NCBI GenBank assembly: GCA_022036555.1
Contig: CM039120.1
Coordinates: 6,982,179-7,046,178, forward strand
DNA length: 64,000 nucleotides
Direction of reading: 5' to 3'
DNA from: Microstegium vimineum
Taxonomy: Eukaryota > Streptophyta > Magnoliopsida > Poales > Poaceae
Shown: positions 1 to 9,797 of the stretch, piece by piece
Numbering within the stretch: position 1 is the stretch's first letter
Layout: each line of letters opens with the position of its first letter
Made by a program: the position numbers and the translations under genes
Notes under the pieces: model-generated
Told to the model about the DNA's origin: nothing
What the model saw: the letters and a program-made list of their open reading frames with translations, nothing else
Databases searched by the model: none

Positions 1-41
1 TCTCCCTGACGAGACGTAGCACCCAGTTCCCGAACCGGCTG

Positions 42-1190
42 TCAAAAGAACCAAGAGACTCTGTAGGCTGGGAAGGAAGTCGGTGACTGATCTAGCAAGT
101 CACGGAGTCCGGGGTTGGCTCCCTCAAGCTCAATAGCTATGATAGAAGAAATCCAATGAGCATAGGGAAACTGACGTCGTGCCCTCATACCATCAGCGAT
201 CACATCCTCAATCTCTGACACAAGAAAGTCAGCTATATCAAACGGTGTCTGAGAGATGAGGGCCTGGATAAGTAGCTGCTGCATGTTAGTCAATCCCTCC
301 TTGTAACCAGTGCGAGGCAGCAAGGTACACCGGAGAACCTCGTTCAAACGATGAACGGTAGGACGGAGCTCTGCCGGGGTGCGACGTGAACCCTCTGAGA
401 AAGGTGACTTGAAGAGAGGAGCAACCTCCTGAACTGTCAACGTACGGCCACCTCGAGCTCGGCGAGGCACAGAGACTCCTCTGTAGCAGTCATAGTGAAG
501 GTTGAGCTCTCCGGCTGTCTGAGTGAGGTGAAGGATCTCTCTGAGCCGAGTCATATACAACCTGTAGCGCTCTCCTCTGAAAGTATACTGAAGAAAGTGA
601 TGCTCTAGATCAATCCACACTGAGGCATAGAACTCGCGGACCCACCTCTCAATATAATTCCCGGAACGACCAAGGAGGTCGGCGAGTCCCGGAAGATATG
701 TGATAAAGGGTCGTATCTCCTCTCCAGCCAACTCAACAATGCTCTCCAGAGAGCAAACTCTGTGAGGTATGATTTGGATGCTAGTAAGCTGAGCTGCTCT
801 GTAGAAGTCCTCCATGAGAGGTGTGTGCCATCCTGGTGAGGCTCTAGGGTCACGTTGATCAGGGCACCACTTCTCAAGAGCCACAAAACGAAGCTTCTTC
901 ACCTGCTTTGCTGTGAGGTTCCTCAGATCAAGGTGAACTGACGCTGAGGATGCCGTAGGAGCTGCTGAGGTACTTTGAGTAGACTGAGCTGCCTGAGAAC
1001 GAGTAGCTCGCCCCCAGGAAAGAGGTGCCAACGGTGTACCAAGAGCTTCTGTGACAAGCTCTTGCTCCTCTGGAGCTTCCTCGGTCTGTGACTCAGTAGG
1101 AGGAGTAGACGGTAAATCCCACGGAGGGGTGCCAAGTCTGACTGAACCTCGGCGACCACCTCGCTTTGCATGGTCTGCTGCATCTGCCAC
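42..1190 (-). CDS. ORF downstream of Sirevirus pol, function unknown
   Basis: This 382-codon frame lies 1.2 kb after the pol stop and before the expected 3' LTR, where some Sireviruses carry an extra, sometimes env-like, ORF. The N-terminal 80 residues are charged and Pro/Ser/Thr-rich. The rest looks like a folded alpha-helical domain with many Trp, Tyr and Arg. I see no convincing signal peptide or transmembrane segment, so an envelope role is unsupported. The frame has no ATG at its upstream end: it opens after a TAA and the first usable codon is GTG. An ATG 13 nt upstream lies in another frame. A 5' frameshift, a non-AUG start or an unseen upstream exon are all possible. I do not recognise the domain with certainty; it recalls the anonymous plant-transposon protein family common in grass genomes. 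Confidence 0.5.
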   Translation of the reverse strand: MADAADHAKRGGRRGSVRLGTPPWDLPSTPPTESQTEEAPEEQELVTEALGTPLAPLSWGRATRSQAAQSTQSTSAAPTASSASVHLDLRNLTAKQVKKLRFVALEKWCPDQRDPRASPGWHTPLMEDFYRAAQLTSIQIIPHRVCSLESIVELAGEEIRPFITYLPGLADLLGRSGNYIERWVREFYASVWIDLEHHFLQYTFRGERYRLYMTRLREILHLTQTAGELNLHYDCYRGVSVPRRARGGRTLTVQEVAPLFKSPFSEGSRRTPAELRPTVHRLNEVLRCTLLPRTGYKEGLTNMQQLLIQALISQTPFDIADFLVSEIEDVIADGMRARRQFPYAHWISSIIAIELEGANPGLRDLLDQSPTSFPAYRVSWFF

Positions 1191-2404
1191 TGCCTCTGCT
1201 TTCTCATCCTCTATAAGCTTTTGCTTCTTGACTTAGCACGCAATGGCAATGGAGAAGGGGATGAAACCCTAGGTTGATGAACTTGTTGGCAGGGTGGAGG
1301 TGATGAAGCAGTTGATCACCGGCGAGGGGGTTTCTCGGTGGCGAGGTCGGTGGAGGTGATGGGTGGCAGCGCTGCTAGGGCAGGGGAGACGCAGGGCGGA
1401 GAGGTGGAGGCGGCGACACTCCGGTGAGCGGGGGGGGGGGGGCTAGCCGGCGGCGAGGACGACGCAGGCGAGTGCGCGGGTGAGGCGGCGGCGTGAGCAC
1501 AGGCGGGCGACGGCGATTTAGGGCGGCGCGGTGTACGGACGTCAGAAGAAAGGTGCCGAGAGAACCAGCCGGTGCGTGGGGGTTATCATAAAAATTCCGA
1601 GCGTCGGACAACTCTGCACGGTCCGGAGGTTGGTCCGACGGGGTGGTCCGACGGTACCAGAGAAAGAAAAAAAGTCCATGCAGGGAGCACCCGACCACCA
1701 GACCAAGGCGTCGGACTACTCACCGGACTGGTCCGACGGTGTTTTGACTGAGCTGATGGGCGCTGACAGAGGCACCGGACCACTTGCCTATGGTCCGGAG
1801 GAGCGTCGGACAGGTGGTCCGACGGTTTCTGTGACTGGAGAAATTTTTATGCAGAGAGGGACAGGGCGTCGGACCACTGAGTGTCGGACCATGCAAAGTG
1901 GTCCGGAGGGTGGTCCAGTGCTTGATTTTGCTCTGAATTTTCCTATTTTTCTCTCCAATCTTTTCTCTTAGCCAAGTACCAATACAAAAGAGCAAAAAGA
2001 AACACTTGTTGGACCTGGCATAAGAACCATCTCTCAAACCCTCAATTTAGAAATAGTTTGCCGTAGGCTAGAATTAGTTTTCTGAGGAAGATAGTTCAAT
2101 AAAGCTCCAAGGGTCACCATAGAGGCACAAGAGGGGTATTAGCTGAAGCTAGAGCGTTGAATTGCTCCCCCTAAGTGACAGACCTAGAGGATGACCAAAA
2201 CTTAACCGAAAAGAAACGACGAAGCAACACACATGCATATGCAATGCAAAACGGAATTTGAATCTAGGTTGCTTGCAAGTTTAAACCGCGGTTAAGCTTT
2301 GTCACACGCTTTGAGGGCAGTTATCTCAATCACGTTAGCCAAGCCTATGTGCATTACCAAATTAAACATGTTATATTACATATGAATGCATGGTTCACAC
2401 AATC
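1191..2404 (-). other. Non-coding stretch between pol and the downstream ORF of A
   Basis: No coding potential is visible. Going leftwards from pol it holds an A-rich stretch with one AGGGGGAG motif, then (about 1600-1925) many TCCGAC/GTCCGG palindromic motifs like those in A's own LTR, then a GC-rich block (1330-1530) with a run of 13 or 14 G near 1430. The palindromes followed by a GC-rich leader look like a promoter region for the downstream ORF. That is inference; a captured host 5' region is an alternative. Confidence 0.5.
2165..2172 (-). promoter_or_regulatory. Polypurine motif AGGGGGAG of element A
   Basis: The minus strand reads AGGGGGAG about 230 bp after the pol stop. Multiple such motifs upstream of the 3' LTR are a Sirevirus hallmark; others would lie nearer the unseen LTR. 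Confidence 0.5.
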
Positions 2405-4888
2405 TCATCTTTTAGTGAAGTTAGAGTGATCAAGCACATTCAACTCGCTTCTCAACCTACAAAAGGTTGTTTCATCGAGTGGTTTTGTGAAGATATCCGT
2501 CAATTGATCTTCGCTTTTAACTCCAACTAGAGTGATGTCTTTCCTAGCCACATGATCTCTAACAAAGTGATGGCGAATATCTATGTGCTTGGTGCGAGAG
2601 TGTTGAACCGGGTTGTTAGCAAGCTTTACGACATTTTCATTATCACACAAAAGTGGAACATCTTTTAAAACAATGCCGTAATCAAGAAGTGTTTGGGTCA
2701 TGTATAAGATTTGTGCACAACTTACTCCCATGGCAATGTATTCCGCCTCGGCGGTTGACAATGCCACACTATTTTGCTTCTTTGAGGACCAAGAAACAAG
2801 TGATCTTCCTAGCATGTGGCACCCGCTGGAGGTACTCTTCCTATCAACCTTACACCCGACATAATCCGAATCGGAATAGCCAACTAGTTGGAAGGGAGCT
2901 CCTTTGGGATACCAAAGACCCATGCTAGGGGTGTGCCTTATGTACCTAAGGATTCTTTTAACCGCACAGAGATGCGACTCCTTAGGGCTTGCCTGAAACC
3001 TAGCACACATACACACACTAAACATGATGTCCGGCCTAGATGCGGTGAGATAAAGTAAACTACCGATCATAGAACGATAGAGAGTTTGATTAATTAGTTT
3101 ACCTCCCTCATCAAGGTCGAGATGTCCATTAGTAGGCATTGGGGTCTTGATTGGCTTGCAATCCTCCATCTTGAACTTCTTAAGTAGATCATGAGTGTAC
3201 TTTTCTTGAGAGATGAAGGTCCCTTCTATCATTTGCTTCACTTGAAAACCAAGGAAGAAGGTTAGCTCGCCAATCATTGACATCTCGAACTCCTTGGACA
3301 TCAAGTCACCGAACTCCTTGCAATGGTCTTGGTTTGTTGACCCAAATATAATGTCATCGACATATACTTGGCAAACGAAGATCTCTCCATTAAATTTCTT
3401 GGTGAATAGTGTTGTGTTGACGATCCCGATCTTGAAGCCCTTCTTGAGTAGGAAGTCCCTTAGCCTCTCATACCAAGCTCTTGGAGCTTGCTTCAATCCG
3501 TAGAGTGCCTTGGACAACCTATACACATGATTAGGCAAGTTTGGGTCTTCAAACCCGGGAGGTTGTGAGACATAGACAAGTTCATTGATGAAACCATTTA
3601 AGAAAGCGCTCTTCACATCCATTTGAAAGAGTTTCATTTTGTGATGTGAGGCATACGCCAAAAGGATACGGATGGCTTCAAGTCTTGCAACCGGAGCAAA
3701 AGTCTCTCCAAAATCGAGTCCTTCTACTTGAGAGAACCCCTTTGCCACCAATCTTGCTTTATTCCTCACAACCACGCCTTGATCATCTTGCTTGTTCCTA
3801 AACACCCACTTGGTGCCAATGATTCTTGCATCCTTTGGCTTCTCTTCAAGTGTCCACACTTGGTTCCGAGTGAAGTTGTTGAGTTCTTCATGCATGGCAT
3901 TCACCCAATCCGGACCCGCAAGTGCTTCTTCAACACTAGTAGGCTCAACAAAGGAAACAAACGAGTGATGTTCAACATAAGATGCAAGTCTAGAGCGAGT
4001 CATTACTCCCTTTGATGGACTCCCTATAATTTGTTCATGGGGGTGAGCTTGAAGGATAGGTTTTGATCTTCTATTTGTCTCTTGAGGAGGGGGATGCGGT
4101 GCTTTAACATTGCTTGCTTCGGCCTCGGCTTGATCTTGAGGGATGTGAGTGTCTTCTTGAGCTTCCCTCACTTGATCTTCTTCATCAACTTGAGGCGTGT
4201 GAGGTGGGGAAGGATCTTGATTTGCTTCATCTTCAACTTCTTCCACCTCTTGCGGGTTGATAGCACCAATTGGCATATTCTTCATTGCCTCCCTCAAGGG
4301 TTCATTACCTACATCAATATCCTCAAGCGCTCCTTGGGAGCCATTAGTTTCATCAAACTCCAAGTCATACGTTTCTTCAACTAAGCCGGTGGCTTTGTTA
4401 AATACACGGTATGCCTTGGATTTAAGTGAATATCCAACAAGGAAACCAATGTCACACCATTGTTGGAATTTACCCAAGTGTTGGCGCTTCTTGTAGATGT
4501 ACACTTTGCAACCAAACACCCGGAAGAATGAAATATCCGGCTTCTTCCCATTGATAAGTTCATAGGGGGTCTTCTTTAATAGCCTTTGGACGAAGAGACA
4601 GTTTGCCGCATAGCAAGCGGTGTTGATTGCCTCCGCCCAAAACTTCTCCGGAGTGTTGTACTCATCAAGCATAGACCTTGCTAGAGTTATGAGCGTCTGG
4701 TTCTTCCTCTCTACAACACCATTTTGTTGTGGAGTATATGTGGCGGATACCTCATGCTTGATCCCCACTTCATCACAATAATCTTCAAACTTTGTGTTCA
4801 CAAATTCGGTGCCATTGTCACTTCTAATCTTCTTGATCTTCACATCAAATTCATTTTGAGCTCTTGTAGCAAACTTCTTGAAGATGCC
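2405..4888 (-). CDS. pol: Sirevirus A pol: integrase core to RT and RNase H
   Basis: An open frame of more than 800 codons. In order: the integrase catalytic part with SDNGTEF and the E of QQNGVVERKN, a low-complexity acidic/Pro-rich linker (about residues 200-290 of the ATG-started 812-residue ORF), reverse transcriptase (FVSFVEPTSVEEAL entry, LFQMDVKSAFLNG, catalytic YVDDIIFGST) and RNase H (SDSDYVGC, ALSTAEAEYIA, DNENVVKLANNP, SRTKHIDIRHHFVRDH), ending LTDIFTKPLD. RT copies genomic RNA, RNase H removes it, and integrase inserts the cDNA. The frame is open from the stop at 4889 to the end, but that stop separates it from the integrase N-terminus, so as it stands it would not be made as full Pol. 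In intact Sireviruses it is part of one gag-pol polyprotein. The first ATG (4843) is probably not a real start. Confidence 0.93.
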   Translation of the reverse strand, partial: GIFKKFATRAQNEFDVKIKKIRSDNGTEFVNTKFEDYCDEVGIKHEVSATYTPQQNGVVERKNQTLITLARSMLDEYNTPEKFWAEAINTACYAANCLFVQRLLKKTPYELINGKKPDISFFRVFGCKVYIYKKRQHLGKFQQWCDIGFLVGYSLKSKAYRVFNKATGLVEETYDLEFDETNGSQGALEDIDVGNEPLREAMKNMPIGAINPQEVEEVEDEANQDPSPPHTPQVDEEDQVREAQEDTHIPQDQAEAEASNVKAPHPPPQETNRRSKPILQAHPHEQIIGSPSKGVMTRSRLASYVEHHSFVSFVEPTSVEEALAGPDWVNAMHEELNNFTRNQVWTLEEKPKDARIIGTKWVFRNKQDDQGVVVRNKARLVAKGFSQVEGLDFGETFAPVARLEAIRILLAYASHHKMKLFQMDVKSAFLNGFINELVYVSQPPGFEDPNLPNHVYRLSKALYGLKQAPRAWYERLRDFLLKKGFKIGIVNTTLFTKKFNGEIFVCQVYVDDIIFGSTNQDHCKEFGDLMSKEFEMSMIGELTFFLGFQVKQMIEGTFISQEKYTHDLLKKFKMEDCKPIKTPMPTNGHLDLDEGGKLINQTLYRSMIGSLLYLTASRPDIMFSVCMCARFQASPKESHLCAVKRILRYIRHTPSMGLWYPKGAPFQLVGYSDSDYVGCKVDRKSTSSGCHMLGRSLVSWSSKKQNSVALSTAEAEYIAMGVSCAQILYMTQTLLDYGIVLKDVPLLCDNENVVKLANNPVQHSRTKHIDIRHHFVRDHVARKDITLVGVKSEDQLTDIFTKPLDETTFCRLRSELNVLDHSNFTKR

Positions 4889-5645
4889 TTATGTCTCTCC
4901 CTTGTCTTGAAGAAAGAACACCCAAGTGTACCGAGAGTAGTCATCCACTACCACCAAACAATAGAGATTTCCTCCAAGACTAGCATAGGTGGTAGGGCCA
5001 AATAGATCCATGTGTAGCAACTCTAGGACTCTTGAGGTTGACATGAAAGCTTTGGTTGGATGAGTGTTTGCCACTTGCTTGCCGGCTTGACATGCACTAC
5101 AAAGTTTGTCCTTCTCAAACACCACATCCTTCATTCCTCTAACCATTTCCTTCTTGACAAGCTTCTTCAAGGTTGACATGCCCACATGTGCTAATCTTCT
5201 ATGCCATAGCTAACCCAAAGAATTCTTGGAGAATAGACAAGTTTGCAAGTTAGCTTCATTTGAAGTGAAGTCCACTAAGTAGAGGTTGTTGTGCTGGAAC
5301 CCTTTGAATATCATTGATGAATCTTCAATCTTGGTCACAATCATCTCATTTGGAGTGAAGAGACATTGAAACCCGAGATCGCAAAGTTGACCAACCGATA
5401 GCAAATTGAAGCTCAATGATTGTACTAGCAAGACATTGGAAATTGATTGATCTTGGGAGATAGCCACTTTGCCTAAGCCTTGAACTTTGCCCTTTGAATT
5501 ATCCCCCAAAAGTAATCTTGTCTTGATTTGCACAATCCTCATCAAGTGTGGTGAACATCCGGGGGTCGCCGGTCATGTGTTGAGTGCAACCACTATCAAT
5601 TACCCAATGGCTCCCACTGGTCTTGTAGTTCACCTACACACAAGC
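4889..5645 (-). pseudogene. pol: Sirevirus A pol N-part: protease, GAG-pre-integrase, integrase zinc domain
   Basis: The protease signature DSGCTQHMTGD is encoded near 5570-5605. One extra G in a G run near 5506 shifts the frame before GDNSKGKVQGLG. The GAG-pre-integrase segment continues to 5210, where a TAG replaces the expected Trp before LWHRRLAHVGM. The zinc-binding integrase domain follows (WHRRLAHV, CSACQAGK), then the catalytic MDLFGP with the DDYSRYTWVFFL strand, up to a TAA at 4889 (GET*GIFKKF, expected Gln). So there is one frameshift and two stops, all explained by single-base changes, in an otherwise well-preserved gene. The two nonsense changes are C-to-T or G-to-A, as expected from deamination of methylated cytosine. 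Confidence 0.88.
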
Positions 5646-5654
5646 AACTTGGAG

Positions 5655-8048
5655 TTAAGCTTGTTGTTTGGGAACCCCCTTAGTGCGGGGCCCCATTGCC
5701 TTGTCAACCAACTCCTTAGCAACCCAAAGAACCCTAGGCTTGTTCTTCATTGGTGGTACAAGGAACACCACAAGTGGTCTACCCTTAGAATCTTTGTTGA
5801 TGACATAGTGAGCATCATGAGCAAATGGCCTAGTGTGCTTGGGCAAGGTCTTGGGAAGTGGAGTCTTGCATTGAAACTCGAAATGACCAATTTGTCCACA
5901 TCCAAAGCACCTCTTAGGCTTGGGCTTTGGCTTCTCTTGATTGTAGCCATTGTACTTGTTCTTGTAGTAGTTCTTGGCTTCAATCTTGACCTTGTCCTTC
6001 ATCACTTGGTTTTCCTTGAACCCAATACCGGTCTTGTCATTCTTCATGACGATGCTCATTAGAAGCTCACTTTGGAGATTGTGGCCCTTGGTGAACTTTT
6101 CAAGGCCACTTGTAAGCTTGGTCTTGTCATTCTTGAGCTTGGAAATTTCTTCTCTAAGAGAGTTTATCAAAGTGATAACATCTTTGTCTTCTTCTTGAGC
6201 CGGCTTGATGGTGAAGGGCTTGTTTGCCTTGAGGTTGATTAGCTCTTCCTTGAGCGTTGAGTTCTCTTCCCTCATCTTCATATAATCATCATACTTGTCG
6301 GCTTCTACAACTCTCTTGCCCTTGCACTTAGCACTTTGCTCAAGAGCCACATCATCAAGCTCGATTTCACAAGAGGTAGCACTTGCACACTTAGCACACG
6401 GGTTAGTAGCAACATGTGTATGATCTTGAGTAAACAATTCATTTGCTACCACTAGTGTGCCATGATCACTTTTCACTTGGTTGTAGTCATCTTTTAGCAA
6501 GTTATACCTTGTGTGGAGCTCTTGGGATGACCTCTCAAGCTTATCATGTTTCTCATTGGCTTGCTTAAGAGAGGCTTTGAGCTCCCTAGTGCTAGATGTG
6601 AGAGAATTAATCTCAAGCTTCAAATCATCATTAGCACTAGACAAGTTGTCAAGCTTATCATGCAAGTTTTCTTTGATCTCAAGAAGTTTGTCATTTTTAC
6701 TCTTGTACTTTCTTATGATACTAGCGTACTTGTTGCAAATTTTAATTAGCTCATCATAGGAAGGTGCTTCTTCATCATCACTATCATCACTAGAGAGGTC
6801 ATCACCATCATCCTCTTTTTGTACCTTCTTGTAACCTTTAGCCATAAGGCATAGGTGTGTAGAGGATGAGCCCGGCGATGAAGGAGGAGGTGGCGGTGGA
6901 ATAGAAGAACCAATCACCAAGGCGGCCACCTTCTCTTCTTCACTCTCATCATCGGAGGAGTCACTTGAATCATCAATATCGGTGAGCCAATCACCCACAA
7001 TGTAAGCCTTGCCATCCTTCTTCTTGTGGAAGTTGAAGTTCTTCTTCTTCTTGTATGGCTTGTATTGCTTCTTGTCATCATCACTTGAGTCATCATTGCC
7101 GCCCTTATTCTTCTTGAAGTTCTTGAACTTGTTGTTCTTGAACTTATCTTTCTTCTCTTCGGGGCACGCATGAGCTAGATGACCAAGAGTGCCGCAATTG
7201 TAGCACTTCATTTGGGAGATTGGCTTCCTTGAAGAGCTTGTGAAGAATTTCTTCTTCTTTGAGTCAAACTTGACTCCATTCTTGTTTAGCCTCTTCAACA
7301 TCTTGGCGGTCTTCTTCACCATAAGAGCGATGTTGTCTTCATCATCATCATCACTTGCACTCTCAATGACATATTGACTCTTGCACTTCTCCTTAGAAGA
7401 TGCCTTGAGAGCCAAGTCCTTCTTCTCCTCCTTCTCTTTCTTCTTGGAGGAGGATGAACTTCCATCATTGATCTTCATGTACATCTCATGAGCATTGATC
7501 TTGCCCAACACTTGTGTTGGTGTAGTTGCGGAGAGATCGCCTTGATGAAGGACCATGACGATGTGGCTATACTTGTCTATTGGTAAGACACAAAGTATCT
7601 TGCGCACCACATCGGCCGGTGTCATTTGAGTGAGCCCAAGGCCATTCAACTCCTCTACAAGCACATTCAAGAGAGAGTACATTTCATTACCATTTTCATG
7701 AAATAGCATGGTGAAAGCATTTAACTTAGCAATGATGAGGTGATAGCGCTCTTCTCTTTCACATTTGGTGCCCTCGTGTAGAGCGCAAATGTTTGTCCAA
7801 ATTTCATGCGCGGTTTTGCAATTTTGCACACGGTTGAACACATCCTTGCAAATGCCACGGAAAAGAATGTTCTTTGCCTTAGCATTGTTCTTCTCAAAGA
7901 AGGGATCCTCGGCGAACACCGATCCGCCTTGGGTGGCGGCTTTGTGAACGCCGACATCCACGGCCTCAAGGTAGGCCTCCATCCGCACTTTCCAATAAGG
8001 AAAGTCATCCCCATCGAACATGGGTGGCGGTCCATCCCCATGGGACAT
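5655..8048 (-). CDS. gag: Sirevirus A Gag polyprotein
   Basis: 797 codons from an ATG 40-50 nt after the primer site. The N-terminal domain (PPPMFDGDDFPYWKVRMEAYL) is the copia Gag capsid-type domain. There are two CCHC knuckles, CYNCGTLGHLAHAC near residue 280 and CFGCGQIGHFEFQC near residue 715. Between them lie acidic Ser/Asp runs, Lys-rich tracts and a long Leu/Lys/Glu coiled-coil region (about residues 440-690). Gag builds the particle and packages genomic RNA. Length, two knuckles and coiled coil match Sirevirus Gag. It ends with TAA; six codons later a TAG precedes the protease frame, so Pol expression would need readthrough or splicing. The ORF is intact. Confidence 0.93.
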   Translation of the reverse strand: MSHGDGPPPMFDGDDFPYWKVRMEAYLEAVDVGVHKAATQGGSVFAEDPFFEKNNAKAKNILFRGICKDVFNRVQNCKTAHEIWTNICALHEGTKCEREERYHLIIAKLNAFTMLFHENGNEMYSLLNVLVEELNGLGLTQMTPADVVRKILCVLPIDKYSHIVMVLHQGDLSATTPTQVLGKINAHEMYMKINDGSSSSSKKKEKEEKKDLALKASSKEKCKSQYVIESASDDDDEDNIALMVKKTAKMLKRLNKNGVKFDSKKKKFFTSSSRKPISQMKCYNCGTLGHLAHACPEEKKDKFKNNKFKNFKKNKGGNDDSSDDDKKQYKPYKKKKNFNFHKKKDGKAYIVGDWLTDIDDSSDSSDDESEEEKVAALVIGSSIPPPPPPSSPGSSSTHLCLMAKGYKKVQKEDDGDDLSSDDSDDEEAPSYDELIKICNKYASIIRKYKSKNDKLLEIKENLHDKLDNLSSANDDLKLEINSLTSSTRELKASLKQANEKHDKLERSSQELHTRYNLLKDDYNQVKSDHGTLVVANELFTQDHTHVATNPCAKCASATSCEIELDDVALEQSAKCKGKRVVEADKYDDYMKMREENSTLKEELINLKANKPFTIKPAQEEDKDVITLINSLREEISKLKNDKTKLTSGLEKFTKGHNLQSELLMSIVMKNDKTGIGFKENQVMKDKVKIEAKNYYKNKYNGYNQEKPKPKPKRCFGCGQIGHFEFQCKTPLPKTLPKHTRPFAHDAHYVINKDSKGRPLVVFLVPPMKNKPRVLWVAKELVDKAMGPRTKGVPKQQA

Positions 8049-8086
8049 CTTGCTCTAGGCGGTGAAGCCTAATTTAGAGCAACCTT

Positions 8087-8098
8087 GCTCTGATACCA
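8087..8098 (-). promoter_or_regulatory. Primer binding site of A, initiator tRNA-Met
   Basis: The minus strand reads TGGTATCAGAGC two bases after the LTR end. It is complementary to the 3' end of plant initiator tRNA-Met and typical for Ty1-copia elements. Confidence 0.93.
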
Positions 8099-8100
8099 AT

Positions 8101-9797
8101 TGAAAGGATCAAGATGCCCAAGAGGGGGGGTGAATTGGGCTTCTTTTAAATTTCTAAAGCAAATATGAAAACCTATCAAATGCCAATCACCCCCTAGTGT
8201 CTACCGGTCGTGTGTCCTAGCTAGAAAGCGGTTGCAGTTCATGGAATTGAAAGACACCCTAAGCAATTCTAGTGGGTAATGAAAGAACAAGACGGAATGC
8301 AATGCGAAAATGTAAAGAGCTAGGGAAAAGAGATTCTCAGTGACGCAGCGATGTTTTCCCGAGGTATCGAGGTGTCGACACACCCCCATAGTCCTCGTTG
8401 GAGCACCTCGCAAGGTATAGCTCCCCCTCTACCCGCGCAAGGGTAGAGTGCTCTTTACGGGTTGATTCTTCGCCACTCCGGCTCGGTGAATCGCCCACAA
8501 CTGATCACAGAAGCTTGGAGAAGAGCCACCGACAATCTTCCGGCGATCACTTCCTCTGAACACCACCAAACCGTCTAGGTGCTGTCGAACACCAAGAGTA
8601 ACAAGCACAAGACCTTCACTTGACCAACTCAAGGCTAGGAAGGTGGATGGATGCACACAAGTCACTCCTAATCACTCTAGGAGGGAAGAACAAGATGAAC
8701 TCTCTCAAATCTCTCCCTCACTAGACACTTGGCTCTCCAAGGATTCTCTCAAGGTGTAACCAGCTGAAACAATGGCCAAGAGTACTCCTAAGGACGAAGG
8801 GGGCAACTATAAATAGTCCCCACCTCCAAAACTAGCCGTTTTTTGCTTTTTCTTTTCTCTGCGAAGCCACCGGACTAGTCCCGAGCTCACACCACCGGAC
8901 CAAGCACACTGGTCCGGAGCTCACTCGTAATTCAAACTCAGGCACCGTCGGACCACTTGCCTTAGTCCGACGCCCTAGTCTGACGCATTGGTCCGGAGCT
9001 AGGGTGCTCACTGAGTGAAAACATTTTCTCTCCTTTGAACCACCGGACCACTCTCCTTGGTCCGGAGCCCTGGTCCAACGCTCTGGTCCAGAGCCAGGGA
9101 GCTCTCTGCATGGAAACGACCTGCTGACTTGAAGCGTTGGACTAGCCGTAGGACTTACCGTCGGACTAGTCCGAAGCCTTCTCTCAGGCTCTCTCTCTCT
9201 GACAAGAGCAATCGGACCACTCTCCTATGGTCCGACGCTCTCCAGACAGGTGGTCCGGAGCTTCTCGAGCTGGACTTTTGCCTAAGTCAGGGACCGTCGG
9301 ACCACTCTCCTTGGTCCGACGCCTACTTGGCAGACTGGTCCGGAGCCTCTTTCTCCTCCTGTTTCAACTGTTTTCTCTAAGTCTCTTCTAGGGGTTTTGC
9401 TCCTACCATTTTTAGGGTTAACCAAGGGCTGAAAGCAAGGTCTCTAGGATTAGTTGTGACAAGTGTGTATATACCCACTTTCCTAAACTCTCCTAGGTCA
9501 AGCTACTAATCTCATACCCCCCTTAATAGTACGGTCAAAGGAAAAACAAAGCCCTAGCTATACTTAGTGCCCTTCTCAACCTTATGGCACTAAGAACTAG
9601 ACTAGTCTTCAACTTGTATCATCATCCTTTGCAACCGAAACGATTTCCATCTTGGGGGCATTAATATCCATTAAGCCCATTCAAATTGTATCACTAATGA
9701 CCTAACACAAATGACTTTGCCTCTGCAAAACACACGTTAGTCATAGTGACCTAGCATTGTCATTAATCGCCTAAACACAAGGGGCCATTATTCTTCA
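8101..9797 (-). repeat. 5' LTR of Sirevirus A
   Basis: About 1.7 kb with TG..CA ends on the minus strand. The inner end (TTTCA before the primer site) is certain. The outer end is placed where the sequence switches to B's LTR. The minus strand carries a TATA box at about 8807-8816, with a palindrome array upstream of it. The C-run just inside the 3' end (plus 8125-8131) is shared with the LTRs of B, D and G. Open frames in it (for example 9057-9380) come from the repeats. Confidence 0.88.
8866..9350 (-). repeat. Palindrome array in the U3 of A (CCGGACCA / TGGTCCGGAG)
   Basis: Many short inverted motifs of the form (T/C)CGGACCA and TGGTCCG(A/G) recur at irregular spacing, often as pairs facing each other. 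They end about 50 bp upstream of the TATA box in transcription sense, where U3 enhancers lie. Confidence 0.75.

Larger units (their letters stand above)
1..9797 (-). mobile_element. Element A: Sirevirus (Ty1-copia) retrotransposon, 3' LTR off the left edge
   Basis: Seen, reading the minus strand: LTR (9797-8101), tRNA-iMet primer site, gag, pol and a downstream ORF. The order protease, integrase, RT, RNase H is that of Ty1-copia. The large gag with two CCHC knuckles, an AGGGGGAG motif after pol and an extra ORF after pol fit the Sirevirus (SIRE/Maximus) lineage. The bases right of the LTR (CGTAC from 9798) continue B's LTR exactly where the B 3' LTR copy has the same CGTAC (55930). I infer that A inserted into B's 5' LTR, and that A's 3' LTR and the first 260 or so bases of B lie left of the window. 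Confidence 0.88.

Noticed and set aside
42..1190. Envelope gene of A
   Set aside because: Position fits, but I see no signal peptide, transmembrane helix or coiled coil; left as an unknown ORF.
5487..6062. 191-codon plus-strand ORF
   Set aside because: Antisense of the A gag Lys/Leu-rich region, no domain of its own; a shadow frame.
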